64,000 nt of DNA. Source: Candidatus Obscuribacterales bacterium. GTDB taxonomy: Bacteria; Cyanobacteriota; Vampirovibrionia; Obscuribacterales; Obscuribacteraceae. Numbering within the stretch: the stretch's first letter is position 1; each line of letters begins with the position of its first letter. Location: assembly GCA_021732085.1 (NCBI GenBank), contig JAKFVQ010000003.1:1-64000 (forward strand), in the 5' to 3' direction. The notes under the pieces are model-generated. The model saw nothing but the letters and a program-made list of their open reading frames with translations, ran no database searches and was not told the DNA's origin. Made by a program: the position numbers and the translations under genes. Positions 8,140-16,266 of the stretch are shown one piece after another.

Positions 8140-10317
8140 GTGGCTGGCTTGGATTACGAGATTGTGCACAGCCTCCCGGGGCGCATCCGCTTGCGGATGC
8201 CGCGCTTGAGGACTGACGATGTTTTTGCCGAGCGTTTTCAATCCTATTTATATGGATTGTCCGGCATTAGTTCCATTCGCCTCAGTAGGGACTGCGCATC
8301 TTTAACCCTGAACTTTGATGAGGCTTTCTTTTCTCCAGAAGATACGTTCGCGCAGCTCGATGAAAAGGACATCCTCCTTTGTGACTCGCCCTTAGGTAAG
8401 GAGAGTCGGCAGCTCGAGCGCAATGAGATTTACCGCCTTGCTAACGTCTTGGAGGCGCCTCCGAAACTGCAACTCTTTTTGGGCGCTCTCTCGTTTGTTG
8501 CAAGCGCATTTTCATTGCCCGCCGCAATCACTCGCGGCTTGCTTGTTTTATCGAGCATTCCAATATTTGGTCGTGGAATTCGGACCGCTATTGAAGAGCG
8601 TCGCCCACCTGTGGAATTTCTTGATGGGCCGGCGGTGGTGCTACTGGCTTTTGAAGGCGCATTCCTTCCCGCTGCGTTCATGTCGACATTGATTGCATTT
8701 GGTGAATACATTCGCGATGTGGCGGCTTCGCGAAGTGAGGCGATGATAGACGAGCTTTTAAGTTTGTCACGCAGTTCTGCTTGGTTGATTAAGAATGAGC
8801 AGCGTGTCAAAGTCACTGTCGCTAAAGTTCGCGTCGGTGATGAAGTCGTCGTTTATACCGGGGAGAAAGTGCCTGTAACCGGGACTGTCATCAAAGGCAG
8901 CGCGACGATAATCAGATCAGATACCGCCGCGGATTCTCTGCCAATTGAAGTGCAAGCCGGTGATACCATCCAGGCGGAGAGTATTTTGCTGGAAGGGAAA
9001 GTTTATCTGCGTTGCACGGCACAAAGAATGCAGCTTGTAATGGATCGCATTATGGAGCGCGAGAGGCGCCGTTTACTTTATCGCACCCATTATCAGCGAA
9101 GCGCGCTGAAACAAGGATATCGTATAGTTGCACCGATCATGTTTTTTGCCGCGATCGCATTTTTGTTATCGCGAAATATAAATCAGGCATTGAGCATTGT
9201 TTGCTTTGACGTCGTTACTGGGATAAGAATTGCGTTGCCGACCGCCATCCTTTCTTATATGTATGGCGCCGGACAAACAGGTGTCTTGATCAAAACCGGC
9301 GTGGCTCTGGAAACCCTTTCTGAGATTGACGTATTTATATTTGCACGCACGGGTGTAATTACATCCGGCGAATCAGAAGTAATGGAGGTCGTTTCGCTCA
9401 GCGCTTCGGATGACGGAAAATCTCGTGAATTGGCCGATGTGATGAAAAAGGCTGCAGCTGTAGAGTACCGCTACCACCATCCAGCGGCCCGGGCGATTTA
9501 CAGATACGCGAAGCGTCATGATATCGCGATTGTCGAGCGGCAGAATTCACAACTTTATCCCGGTATGGGAGTGGCGGCGGATGTTGATGGGCAACGTATT
9601 ATCGTCGGCAGCCGTCGTTTGATGAAAAGCCAAAATATCTCTGTCGATCGCTCGAAGGAAGATGATAAACGCATAAGAGCACGCGGGGAATCTGTTGCGT
9701 ACGTTTCATGTAATAACGAAGTGATCGGTCTTATCGCTTACAAGGATCGCACCAGACCGGAAGCACATGAGGCACTTGCTGAGCTACGCGCGCTCGGAAT
9801 GAAGGACATTGTTTTGACCTCTGGTGAGGTTGGTGAATCTGTGGACGCTACGGGGAAAGAGATTGGGATTGATAGAGTCTTTGCGCAACTCACTCCTGAA
9901 GAGAAGTCAGATTTGGTGCGCGATTTTCAATTGCGTGGACAGAAGGTCGCAATGGTTGGGGACGACGTATCCGATGCACTAGCGATGGCTCAAAGCGACC
10001 TCTCAATAGCTTTCAATGAAAGTACAGATGTGGCTCAGTATCGCGCAGACATTATTATTACGGATGATGACCTGACTCACTTGCCACGGGCACTGTCAAT
10101 GGCGAAGGACGCTCGTTCTTTCATGAGACAAAATCTCTTGCTGGTGACGATTCCCAATTGGCTCGGTTTGGTGTTGTCGCTAACCAACGTTATTGGTCCA
10201 GCCAAAGCAACTGTGCTCAACAATGGGTCTGTTATTCTTGCGGCGCTAAATGGACTGCGTCCTGTATTTGCATATGGGTCATCGATAAAGAAAAGATCTG
10301 ACGATCTGGATGCTTGA
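8140..10317 (+). CDS. Heavy-metal-type P-type ATPase homologue lacking catalytic motifs
   Basis: A 725-residue membrane protein with the P1B layout: an N-terminal HMA-like domain (1-70, HSLPGRIRLRMP), a membrane block, A domain, further membrane segments, then P and N domains. The key motifs are changed. DKTGT is ARTGV with Ala402 where the phosphorylated Asp should be. The TGES loop is AADS (263-266). The membrane CPC-type motif has no Cys pair (CFDVVTGIR). GDGxND is GDDVSD (607-612). The HP motif (His447-Pro448) and the N-domain GxGVxA and VGS text are kept. The frame is intact. Start is GTG at 8140, three bases after the upstream gene, without a clear ribosome site. It cannot run a normal transport cycle and may be a regulatory or structural pseudoenzyme. 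Confidence 0.9.
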   Translation: MAGLDYEIVHSLPGRIRLRMPRLRTDDVFAERFQSYLYGLSGISSIRLSRDCASLTLNFDEAFFSPEDTFAQLDEKDILLCDSPLGKESRQLERNEIYRLANVLEAPPKLQLFLGALSFVASAFSLPAAITRGLLVLSSIPIFGRGIRTAIEERRPPVEFLDGPAVVLLAFEGAFLPAAFMSTLIAFGEYIRDVAASRSEAMIDELLSLSRSSAWLIKNEQRVKVTVAKVRVGDEVVVYTGEKVPVTGTVIKGSATIIRSDTAADSLPIEVQAGDTIQAESILLEGKVYLRCTAQRMQLVMDRIMERERRRLLYRTHYQRSALKQGYRIVAPIMFFAAIAFLLSRNINQALSIVCFDVVTGIRIALPTAILSYMYGAGQTGVLIKTGVALETLSEIDVFIFARTGVITSGESEVMEVVSLSASDDGKSRELADVMKKAAAVEYRYHHPAARAIYRYAKRHDIAIVERQNSQLYPGMGVAADVDGQRIIVGSRRLMKSQNISVDRSKEDDKRIRARGESVAYVSCNNEVIGLIAYKDRTRPEAHEALAELRALGMKDIVLTSGEVGESVDATGKEIGIDRVFAQLTPEEKSDLVRDFQLRGQKVAMVGDDVSDALAMAQSDLSIAFNESTDVAQYRADIIITDDDLTHLPRALSMAKDARSFMRQNLLLVTIPNWLGLVLSLTNVIGPAKATVLNNGSVILAALNGLRPVFAYGSSIKKRSDDLDA

Positions 10318-10351
10318 ACGAAGCAAGTATTGAATCAGAAGGATCGCAGAA

Positions 10352-11212
10352 CTAGCTAGATATGGAGGGATCGTAATAAATGGTCGGCTGCTCATCATTT
10401 GGCTGTGCTTCACTCTGCGGAGCCTTTCCGTTTGTATTTGCACTATCATCTTTGAACTTCTTAGCCTTCGCATCAAACGTTAGCAATACATCTATATAAT
10501 TCGGCGAACCAGGCGGCAGTGCTTCCAGAGGGCTGCTTTCTGCGAGCGCCTTCACCGCAGAGCTGTCGAATGATGCAATGCCTGAGCTCTTCTCGACGAC
10601 GGTTCGTTTGACAGTGCCGTCTTTGTAGACACGAACATAAAGTCTGACTCTGGACTCTGCTTGCTCAGCCGGAGGCGTCCATCGCCGTTTAACGTCTTTC
10701 ACTATTCGTGCAACATAGGGTTCTAAGTGCAGCACTTTGTGTGTTAATTGGACGTCGGAACTATTGTTCGCAAGTCTTGCCTCGAATAAGAGCGCCCTGC
10801 CTAGATTGCTCGGTTGCAAGGCATTTAAGGTAGCAATTGATTCACTTACTTGATTTTGGATTTCATCGCTGTTCTTATCATCCACAGATGGAATAACTGA
10901 AGCAAGTGATCCATCGCTATTCACTGTGACTAAAATAATAGCCTTATCTTTCAACCCCTGAACGGGCTGCCACTGCGATTCTAACTCCTTCTCGAAATAT
11001 CTTGTGTAGAGTTTGATTTGCGAATCGAAAATACTTTTTCTGAGGGATTGCATTTTGTCTGTTTCGATAGCATCCACAGACCAGCAAAATGAAACCGCCA
11101 TCAGAGCAACTAAAAGGATCGAAACTATCATCAAATGGTTGGTACAGATTTGCTGCCACAGCCAGTTCATAGGTCTGGTATGAGTTAGTAGTTTCATATT
11201 CCCCAGGACCAT
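10352..11212 (-). CDS. TonB C-terminal-like membrane-anchored periplasmic protein
   Basis: A 286-residue protein with one membrane anchor (about 27-45) and two energy-transducer-like regions: 70-135, with a TonB-like 'AIILVTVNSDGSL' strand pair, and a clearer TonB/TolA C-terminal-type domain at about 168-255 (YVARIVKDVKRRW, then VRVYKDGTVKRTVVEKSSG). The tail is hydrophilic. TonB-family domains of this kind contact outer-membrane proteins, but ExbB and ExbD are not nearby and the short N-terminal anchor is followed by no Pro-rich spacer, so energy coupling is unproven. Start codons at 11212 and 11197 are both possible; each has only a weak GGGGA nearby. It converges with the ATPase gene. Confidence 0.75.
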   Translation of the reverse strand: MVLGNMKLLTHTRPMNWLWQQICTNHLMIVSILLVALMAVSFCWSVDAIETDKMQSLRKSIFDSQIKLYTRYFEKELESQWQPVQGLKDKAIILVTVNSDGSLASVIPSVDDKNSDEIQNQVSESIATLNALQPSNLGRALLFEARLANNSSDVQLTHKVLHLEPYVARIVKDVKRRWTPPAEQAESRVRLYVRVYKDGTVKRTVVEKSSGIASFDSSAVKALAESSPLEALPPGSPNYIDVLLTFDAKAKKFKDDSANTNGKAPQSEAQPNDEQPTIYYDPSISS

Positions 11213-11577
11213 TCCCCGCTTTCCATCTTCGCGTTCATGGGATTAGTTATACACGCTCTTGAGTGACATTGTGGTGACAGCGCAGGTAGGATAAGTACAA
11301 CCATTTCCAGCAGCCGAGTGTGAATGGCGCCGAGAGGGAGAGTGCGAGTGGGAGCGCACGCAGCCTGCCTGCTTCGAAAAAAGACATATTTGAGAGTGAT
11401 ACCAATGCTGGTGGCGAAACAATAAGCTAAACGTTGTCTAATGTGAACTGGGTTTCATCTGTTGCAATCCGCGAGACCCTTTCGGATACGTGGTTACACC
11501 CCTCATAGTCAAAAATACTTCACACATCCTGACAAGTGATCGCTACAATGACCTTACAGGCAAAGAAGGTCGCACCC
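11213..11577. other. Divergent intergenic region with one REP-like repeat
   Basis: 365 bases between the TonB-like gene and the PHP-domain gene. It holds one copy of the dispersed GGGAGCGC repeat (11349-11376). A weak promoter-like pair, TTGCAA near 11463 and GATACG 17 bases later, could serve the PHP gene. No small ORF or RNA fold stands out. Confidence 0.4.
11349..11376 (+). repeat. REP-like repeat, copy 1
   Basis: TGGGAGCGCACGCAGCCTGC matches the dispersed family seen also at 19830, 30554, 44331 and 60706. Here the inner hairpin is degenerate. Confidence 0.5.
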
Positions 11578-13608
11578 ATGGGCGAAGGGCGCACTAATTA
11601 CACCAGCGCGGAGCTGTTATCGGATTACCAGAATCCGGACGGTGGTCGAGACATGCTTGTTCAGGCAGTGAAAGAACTGCCAAACGCCGCCAAAGAGCTG
11701 GCATACGAAGCCTGGCAGAATCCTGTAGACACAGCTATAAGTGTAGGGAAAACGGTTGGAACAGGCGCAGTCATGGGCGCAGCCCTGGGGTATCTGATTC
11801 CGGGACGCGGAACGGTCGCTGCGATCATCGGTACCGCTTTTACGATTCCAGCTGTAGTTAACACATACAAGCATTTCAACCACGCATATCAGGCGGCGCA
11901 AAACAGCAATGCAGACGTCAATGCTATAGCTAAGGCTTTTGCAAAAGATGCTCTTGTTGAAACAGGAAACTTTGCACTCGGTACAGCCGGCGGTTTGGTC
12001 GGTTCCGAGATCGGACGCGGAATCGCAATGAGCCGAACACCAGTTGGTGAGTTTGGTCAGTCAGTTCAACGATTTGTCTTGAAAGCCGAGAATAAGGCTT
12101 ATGACACCGTATCTTCTATGTTTGCACGCAGTCCACAACTTGCTGCGGAAACAGGCACACCGGCAAGCGGCAGGCTCGAAATAAGGGATCTTGATTCAGC
12201 CGTAAAAAGGAGCGGCGCCGCTAACACACGAGACATAGATCGGATGATGGCAGCTTCGCCAGAAGGACAGCCACCAGCCGGTCCATCTGCAAAAGAAATG
12301 GAAATGGTTTATGGCTCGCTCCACGGGCACTCGGTTTATTCCGATGGCATGGGCAAACCAGCCGAGATTTATGCGAAGGCACGAGAGCAAGGTTTACAGT
12401 TCACAGCAATCACTGACCACAATCACAAGGCAGCGCGCGGCGGCGTTCAACCCGGCGATCCAAGATATCCTGGGCATCAGAAGAACCCAACTGTCGCCGA
12501 CGCTCCGGAAGCATACACGGAGACTATTTGGGCGGCCAACCAGGCAACCAAGCCCGGCGAATTCGTTGGTATTAGTGGCGTGGAGGTGGGCACCATCGGC
12601 AAAGTTGGCAGTACGTCAAAAGGTGGCACCAACCACGTCAATATATTAGAAGTACCAGACTTTTTTGAAAGCGTTCGTTCACCAAAACAAGGATTTGCAC
12701 CGCCGAATGTCATCAAAGTTGCCGATGGCGACATGAAAGCCATAGTCACTCACCTCGATGGAATGAAGGACTCGACCGGTGGTCGTCCAGTTATTCAACT
12801 AAACCACCCACGCTACGGCGCTGACGAAAGCCCGAATTTGGATCCGTCGGTGCGCGGTCGCGATTATGGACAGAAATCATTTAAGAGCCAGAAGGAATGG
12901 CGTGAACGTTTTGGCAAGTACGCATCGCAGATTGAGATTATTAATGGCGACGCTATAAGTCCGAAGAAATCGGCTGTGGAAAGCCGTCACATTCATGCCG
13001 ATGATTTTGCCGGATACATTGATAAGGGACTACATTTAAGTCCGACATTCGGACGCGATTTCCACTATGGCGATCCTGGCGGTACGAATGCTGCAACCGG
13101 CATTCTCGTCAAGCAGCTAGATAAGCCATCCTTGATGGATGCTCTACGTGAGCGCCGCACGATTGCAACAACTAATAAAGAGCTGCTCAGCGGTCGCATG
13201 ACGGCTAACGATCAGCATATGGGGTCTATCCTCGATCAACAAAGGCATCATGATGTAAATGTCAAAGCGCATGTCGGTGGCAAAGTGACACCAGAGGCGA
13301 AATACACTGTCAATTTGTGGGGCGATGCCAAAATCGGCGATAAGAATCTTGCAGAAATCGTACAATCCAAAGTACTTTCTGGAACCGAACTAAAAGCTGC
13401 CGGTAACACAGTCAGCTTTGACACAGTTCAACACACCATCGGCGCAAAGAGCGCATACTTCCTCGAAATCCAAAGACTCGGAGCTGGATCTGCAGTTCCC
13501 GAGCGAATGTGGACCGCCCCAGTTTGGGTCGAACCAGACGTCTCGACAGGCTCTTCATTAGCAATCAACGCGCTAATCGGCCTCGGCGCCACCACATTGC
13601 AGAGATAG
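11578..13608 (+). CDS. PHP-domain phosphoesterase with N-terminal membrane-like region
   Basis: About 676 residues. Residues 1-130 form a Gly/Ala-rich, partly hydrophobic region that may insert in or bind a membrane. From about 247 a PHP domain begins: LHGHSVYSDG with the metal His pair, TDHNHK near 280, and GRDFHYGD near 494, all typical metal ligands of PHP phosphoesterases. The last 120 residues look like a beta-rich add-on. PHP enzymes hydrolyse phosphate esters or nucleotides with a trinuclear metal centre. The ATG at 11578 is preferred because AAGG precedes it by eight bases; GTG 11536 and ATG 11548 lie upstream in frame without a ribosome site. It ends 17 bases before the first histidine kinase frame, suggesting a shared transcript. 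Confidence 0.8.
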   Translation: MGEGRTNYTSAELLSDYQNPDGGRDMLVQAVKELPNAAKELAYEAWQNPVDTAISVGKTVGTGAVMGAALGYLIPGRGTVAAIIGTAFTIPAVVNTYKHFNHAYQAAQNSNADVNAIAKAFAKDALVETGNFALGTAGGLVGSEIGRGIAMSRTPVGEFGQSVQRFVLKAENKAYDTVSSMFARSPQLAAETGTPASGRLEIRDLDSAVKRSGAANTRDIDRMMAASPEGQPPAGPSAKEMEMVYGSLHGHSVYSDGMGKPAEIYAKAREQGLQFTAITDHNHKAARGGVQPGDPRYPGHQKNPTVADAPEAYTETIWAANQATKPGEFVGISGVEVGTIGKVGSTSKGGTNHVNILEVPDFFESVRSPKQGFAPPNVIKVADGDMKAIVTHLDGMKDSTGGRPVIQLNHPRYGADESPNLDPSVRGRDYGQKSFKSQKEWRERFGKYASQIEIINGDAISPKKSAVESRHIHADDFAGYIDKGLHLSPTFGRDFHYGDPGGTNAATGILVKQLDKPSLMDALRERRTIATTNKELLSGRMTANDQHMGSILDQQRHHDVNVKAHVGGKVTPEAKYTVNLWGDAKIGDKNLAEIVQSKVLSGTELKAAGNTVSFDTVQHTIGAKSAYFLEIQRLGAGSAVPERMWTAPVWVEPDVSTGSSLAINALIGLGATTLQR

Positions 13609-13625
13609 TCCTGTGATCCAGCAAG

Positions 13626-16256
13626 GTGTGCCACAAAACTAGAGAAGAGGCCCCAGGAAGAGTCCTCAGCATTTTAACCCAGAAACCCAAATTCGCCAGC
13701 AGAAGGTGCTTCAATAATTCGGTGGGGTTCTGGCATAATGTGGTGGGGGGACACGCTTTGCGACTGCTGCTTCTTGTATTTGTTTTAGTGGCTGTGCTGG
13801 GTGAGCTGACCTTTGGCTGGTTCATTTTTCAGTCCTATGAAAAAAGCAAAAGCCTGGATGCAAGGTGTAAGGTGCTTCAGGATATTGTCAGGCAGCGCGA
13901 GATAATAGGGCTGCGGGACGTCAGGCAATTTGTTAATCCGTCACTCTGGGCAGCGTTACAACAGAAGTTGCCGCAAGATCCAGCAGTGCGCGAACGAATC
14001 CATACGTGGATTAATACGGATTTGCAGATTTACAAGGATGTTCTGAAAACCGATCCGTCTACTAGCGATTATGTCAAAGATCTTGAGCAGGCGTTTGCAA
14101 AGTGGATGGGCGTAACCGACGGCATATTCGGAAGGCTGGAATCGCTTGAATGGACTGCCGACAAGAAATCAAAAGTACTTTCCGACGGCGAAATCGGTCA
14201 GCTTTGGCGACGTTATAACAACGAGACGGCTCGGCTCGAAAATGTTTTGTACGACAAGAGATCAGGCGTTGCGGATCGCTTCTTCTTCCCGGCCGAATAT
14301 GTGCAGGAATGGCAACGAAGCAATGAACGACTTGATGATTTGCTAATTGGACTGTTGGCGTTCAATACAGCGATTGCTCTTCTTGCAGCTTGTTTCTTGC
14401 AGTGGGGACCGCAAAAACTACTCAAGGATCTAAACGATAACACCAGTTTCTTCCAGAAATGTTTGATGCTTGTTTGGACCCCGATTTTGTTCGAATTGAT
14501 CTTTATTGCCGTTCTGGCAAGTATGTTCTATCACAATAATGCTGAATTGATTAGCGGTCAAAAGTGGTTCTTCTTAGATAAAAACACGAAGACGCTGGTT
14601 GATGAGCTGATCGAGATGAATGGGGCCGTTGCTCCGTCGGAGTCCAAGCGTCAGCGAATCACCGACATAATAGAAACTCTGCGCCTTCGAACAGAAAATC
14701 GTCCGCAGCAGGTCGCGGCGCTGGATGAAATTGAAAAAGCGCTTAAATCGGTGTACGCATTCTATCCACAATTCCAGGACGCGGCTGAAAAGAAAAATGC
14801 TGATGAACAGGCGCGACTACAACAGATATTTGTCACCGATCTTACGCGGGCTGCAATTTATGCTCAGTATTCAAAGCCCGAGATAGGTCAGCAAAAACTT
14901 GTACAGGGCAGGCAGGAAGCACTAAAGCACGAGATTGAAGTAAGCAGGAACATGGAAATTGGTCTTGCTCTTTCAATATTGTTCAATTTGGCATTGGCAC
15001 TATTGTTGAATTCGTACTTCAACAAATCTACTTCGAAACGGCTTGATGTGATCACGTCAAATATAGGACGATTGGCTGAGCGAAAGCCATTACTCCCAGA
15101 GTTGAAGGGCGAGGATGAATTCGCCAGACTGGACAATACGTTCCACCAAATGTCGGACCTATTGTTGGAGACGATAAAGAAGGAACGCTCAGCGATCGAT
15201 AATGCCGGAGATGTAATCTGCTCTCTTGAGGCGGACTTGAAAATTGCACTTGTGAATCCGGCCTGCACTTCCACATGGGCTCGCACTGAAGATGCATTGA
15301 TCGGTCACGCGCTCTCAGAGTTTGTGCAATCAACGGATCGCAAAATCACGACTGAGAAAATCGAGCTTGCTCGAAAGGAAAATGGGATAAGTTCGTTCGA
15401 GAATCGAATTGACACTCCAGACGGACAAGTACTGGATATGCTCTGGTCCGTGCAATGGTCTGAACCAGAGCAGCAGTATTTTTGTGTGGTCCAGGACATA
15501 ACAGAGAAAAAACAGATCGAGCGCCTCAAACAAGAATTTATCGCGATGGTGAGCCATGATCTGCGGACGCCATTAACTGCGTCGACCATGTTCTTGGAAC
15601 TCCTAGAGGTTGGTGTTTACGGCGAACTTTCCGAGCAAGGAAGCCAATCGCTGGTGTCATGCACGAAAGAAGTTCAGGAACTGATCGCGCTGATTAAAGA
15701 CCTTCTCGATATTGAAAGGCTCGAATCCGGCAAGATTGATTTTGAATTCAGCGCCGTTTCTGTTGAGGACATTGTTGATGATGCGGTGGACACACTGAAA
15801 CCGCACATAAAGAGCAAAAATTTGAAGGTGGAGAAGAACTACGGCGAAGATGGATTGGTTGGCGATCAGGATCGCTTGACACAAGCATTCATTTCGCAAT
15901 TAGCCAACGCCGTGAATTTAGCTATCAGTGGTAGCCAGATAAAAATTGACGCCACTAATATTGACGATTTGATCCATTTCAAGATTTCGTTTATGCCAGA
16001 AGATCCATCTGTGGATTTTGATGATGGAGTTTTTGAAAAGTATAAAAAGAACCGCTTGAAGAATCCCTCAGGAACTGGTGGTACGCGGCTTGGCTTGCCG
16101 CTATCGATGGCGATAGTACATCGGCATGGTGGAGCGGTTCAGGCTGAGAGAAAATTGGAGCAAGGCAAGCCCGTATTCATCTTGTGCATGGTTGTGCCTG
16201 TGACCCGTAAATCACCGGCGCAATCAGTCGCTATTAAAATTCCGGTGACGGCATGA
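13626..16256 (+). CDS. Sensor histidine kinase with duplicated sensor and degenerate ATP domain
   Basis: Up to 876 residues. Two sensor units follow one another, each a membrane segment, an extracytoplasmic stretch and a second membrane segment. The second unit begins with the PILFELIF signature also found at the N termini of the kinases at 16267 and 26975. HAMP, PAS and HisKA domains follow. The H-box is intact (MVSHDLRTPL; His codon 15555-15557). In the ATPase domain the N-box keeps NA but the G1 DxGxG box is replaced by a Pro/Asp/Glu-rich stretch (about 15990-16030), while a GTGG-type G2 remains. It may therefore be phosphorylated by another kinase. The start is uncertain: the frame opens with GTG at 13626, and GTGs at 13722 and 13740 sit just before the first membrane segment. 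A gap of ten bases leads to the next kinase. Confidence 0.88.
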   Translation: MCHKTREEAPGRVLSILTQKPKFASRRCFNNSVGFWHNVVGGHALRLLLLVFVLVAVLGELTFGWFIFQSYEKSKSLDARCKVLQDIVRQREIIGLRDVRQFVNPSLWAALQQKLPQDPAVRERIHTWINTDLQIYKDVLKTDPSTSDYVKDLEQAFAKWMGVTDGIFGRLESLEWTADKKSKVLSDGEIGQLWRRYNNETARLENVLYDKRSGVADRFFFPAEYVQEWQRSNERLDDLLIGLLAFNTAIALLAACFLQWGPQKLLKDLNDNTSFFQKCLMLVWTPILFELIFIAVLASMFYHNNAELISGQKWFFLDKNTKTLVDELIEMNGAVAPSESKRQRITDIIETLRLRTENRPQQVAALDEIEKALKSVYAFYPQFQDAAEKKNADEQARLQQIFVTDLTRAAIYAQYSKPEIGQQKLVQGRQEALKHEIEVSRNMEIGLALSILFNLALALLLNSYFNKSTSKRLDVITSNIGRLAERKPLLPELKGEDEFARLDNTFHQMSDLLLETIKKERSAIDNAGDVICSLEADLKIALVNPACTSTWARTEDALIGHALSEFVQSTDRKITTEKIELARKENGISSFENRIDTPDGQVLDMLWSVQWSEPEQQYFCVVQDITEKKQIERLKQEFIAMVSHDLRTPLTASTMFLELLEVGVYGELSEQGSQSLVSCTKEVQELIALIKDLLDIERLESGKIDFEFSAVSVEDIVDDAVDTLKPHIKSKNLKVEKNYGEDGLVGDQDRLTQAFISQLANAVNLAISGSQIKIDATNIDDLIHFKISFMPEDPSVDFDDGVFEKYKKNRLKNPSGTGGTRLGLPLSMAIVHRHGGAVQAERKLEQGKPVFILCMVVPVTRKSPAQSVAIKIPVTA

Positions 16257-16266
16257 GGATTATTAG

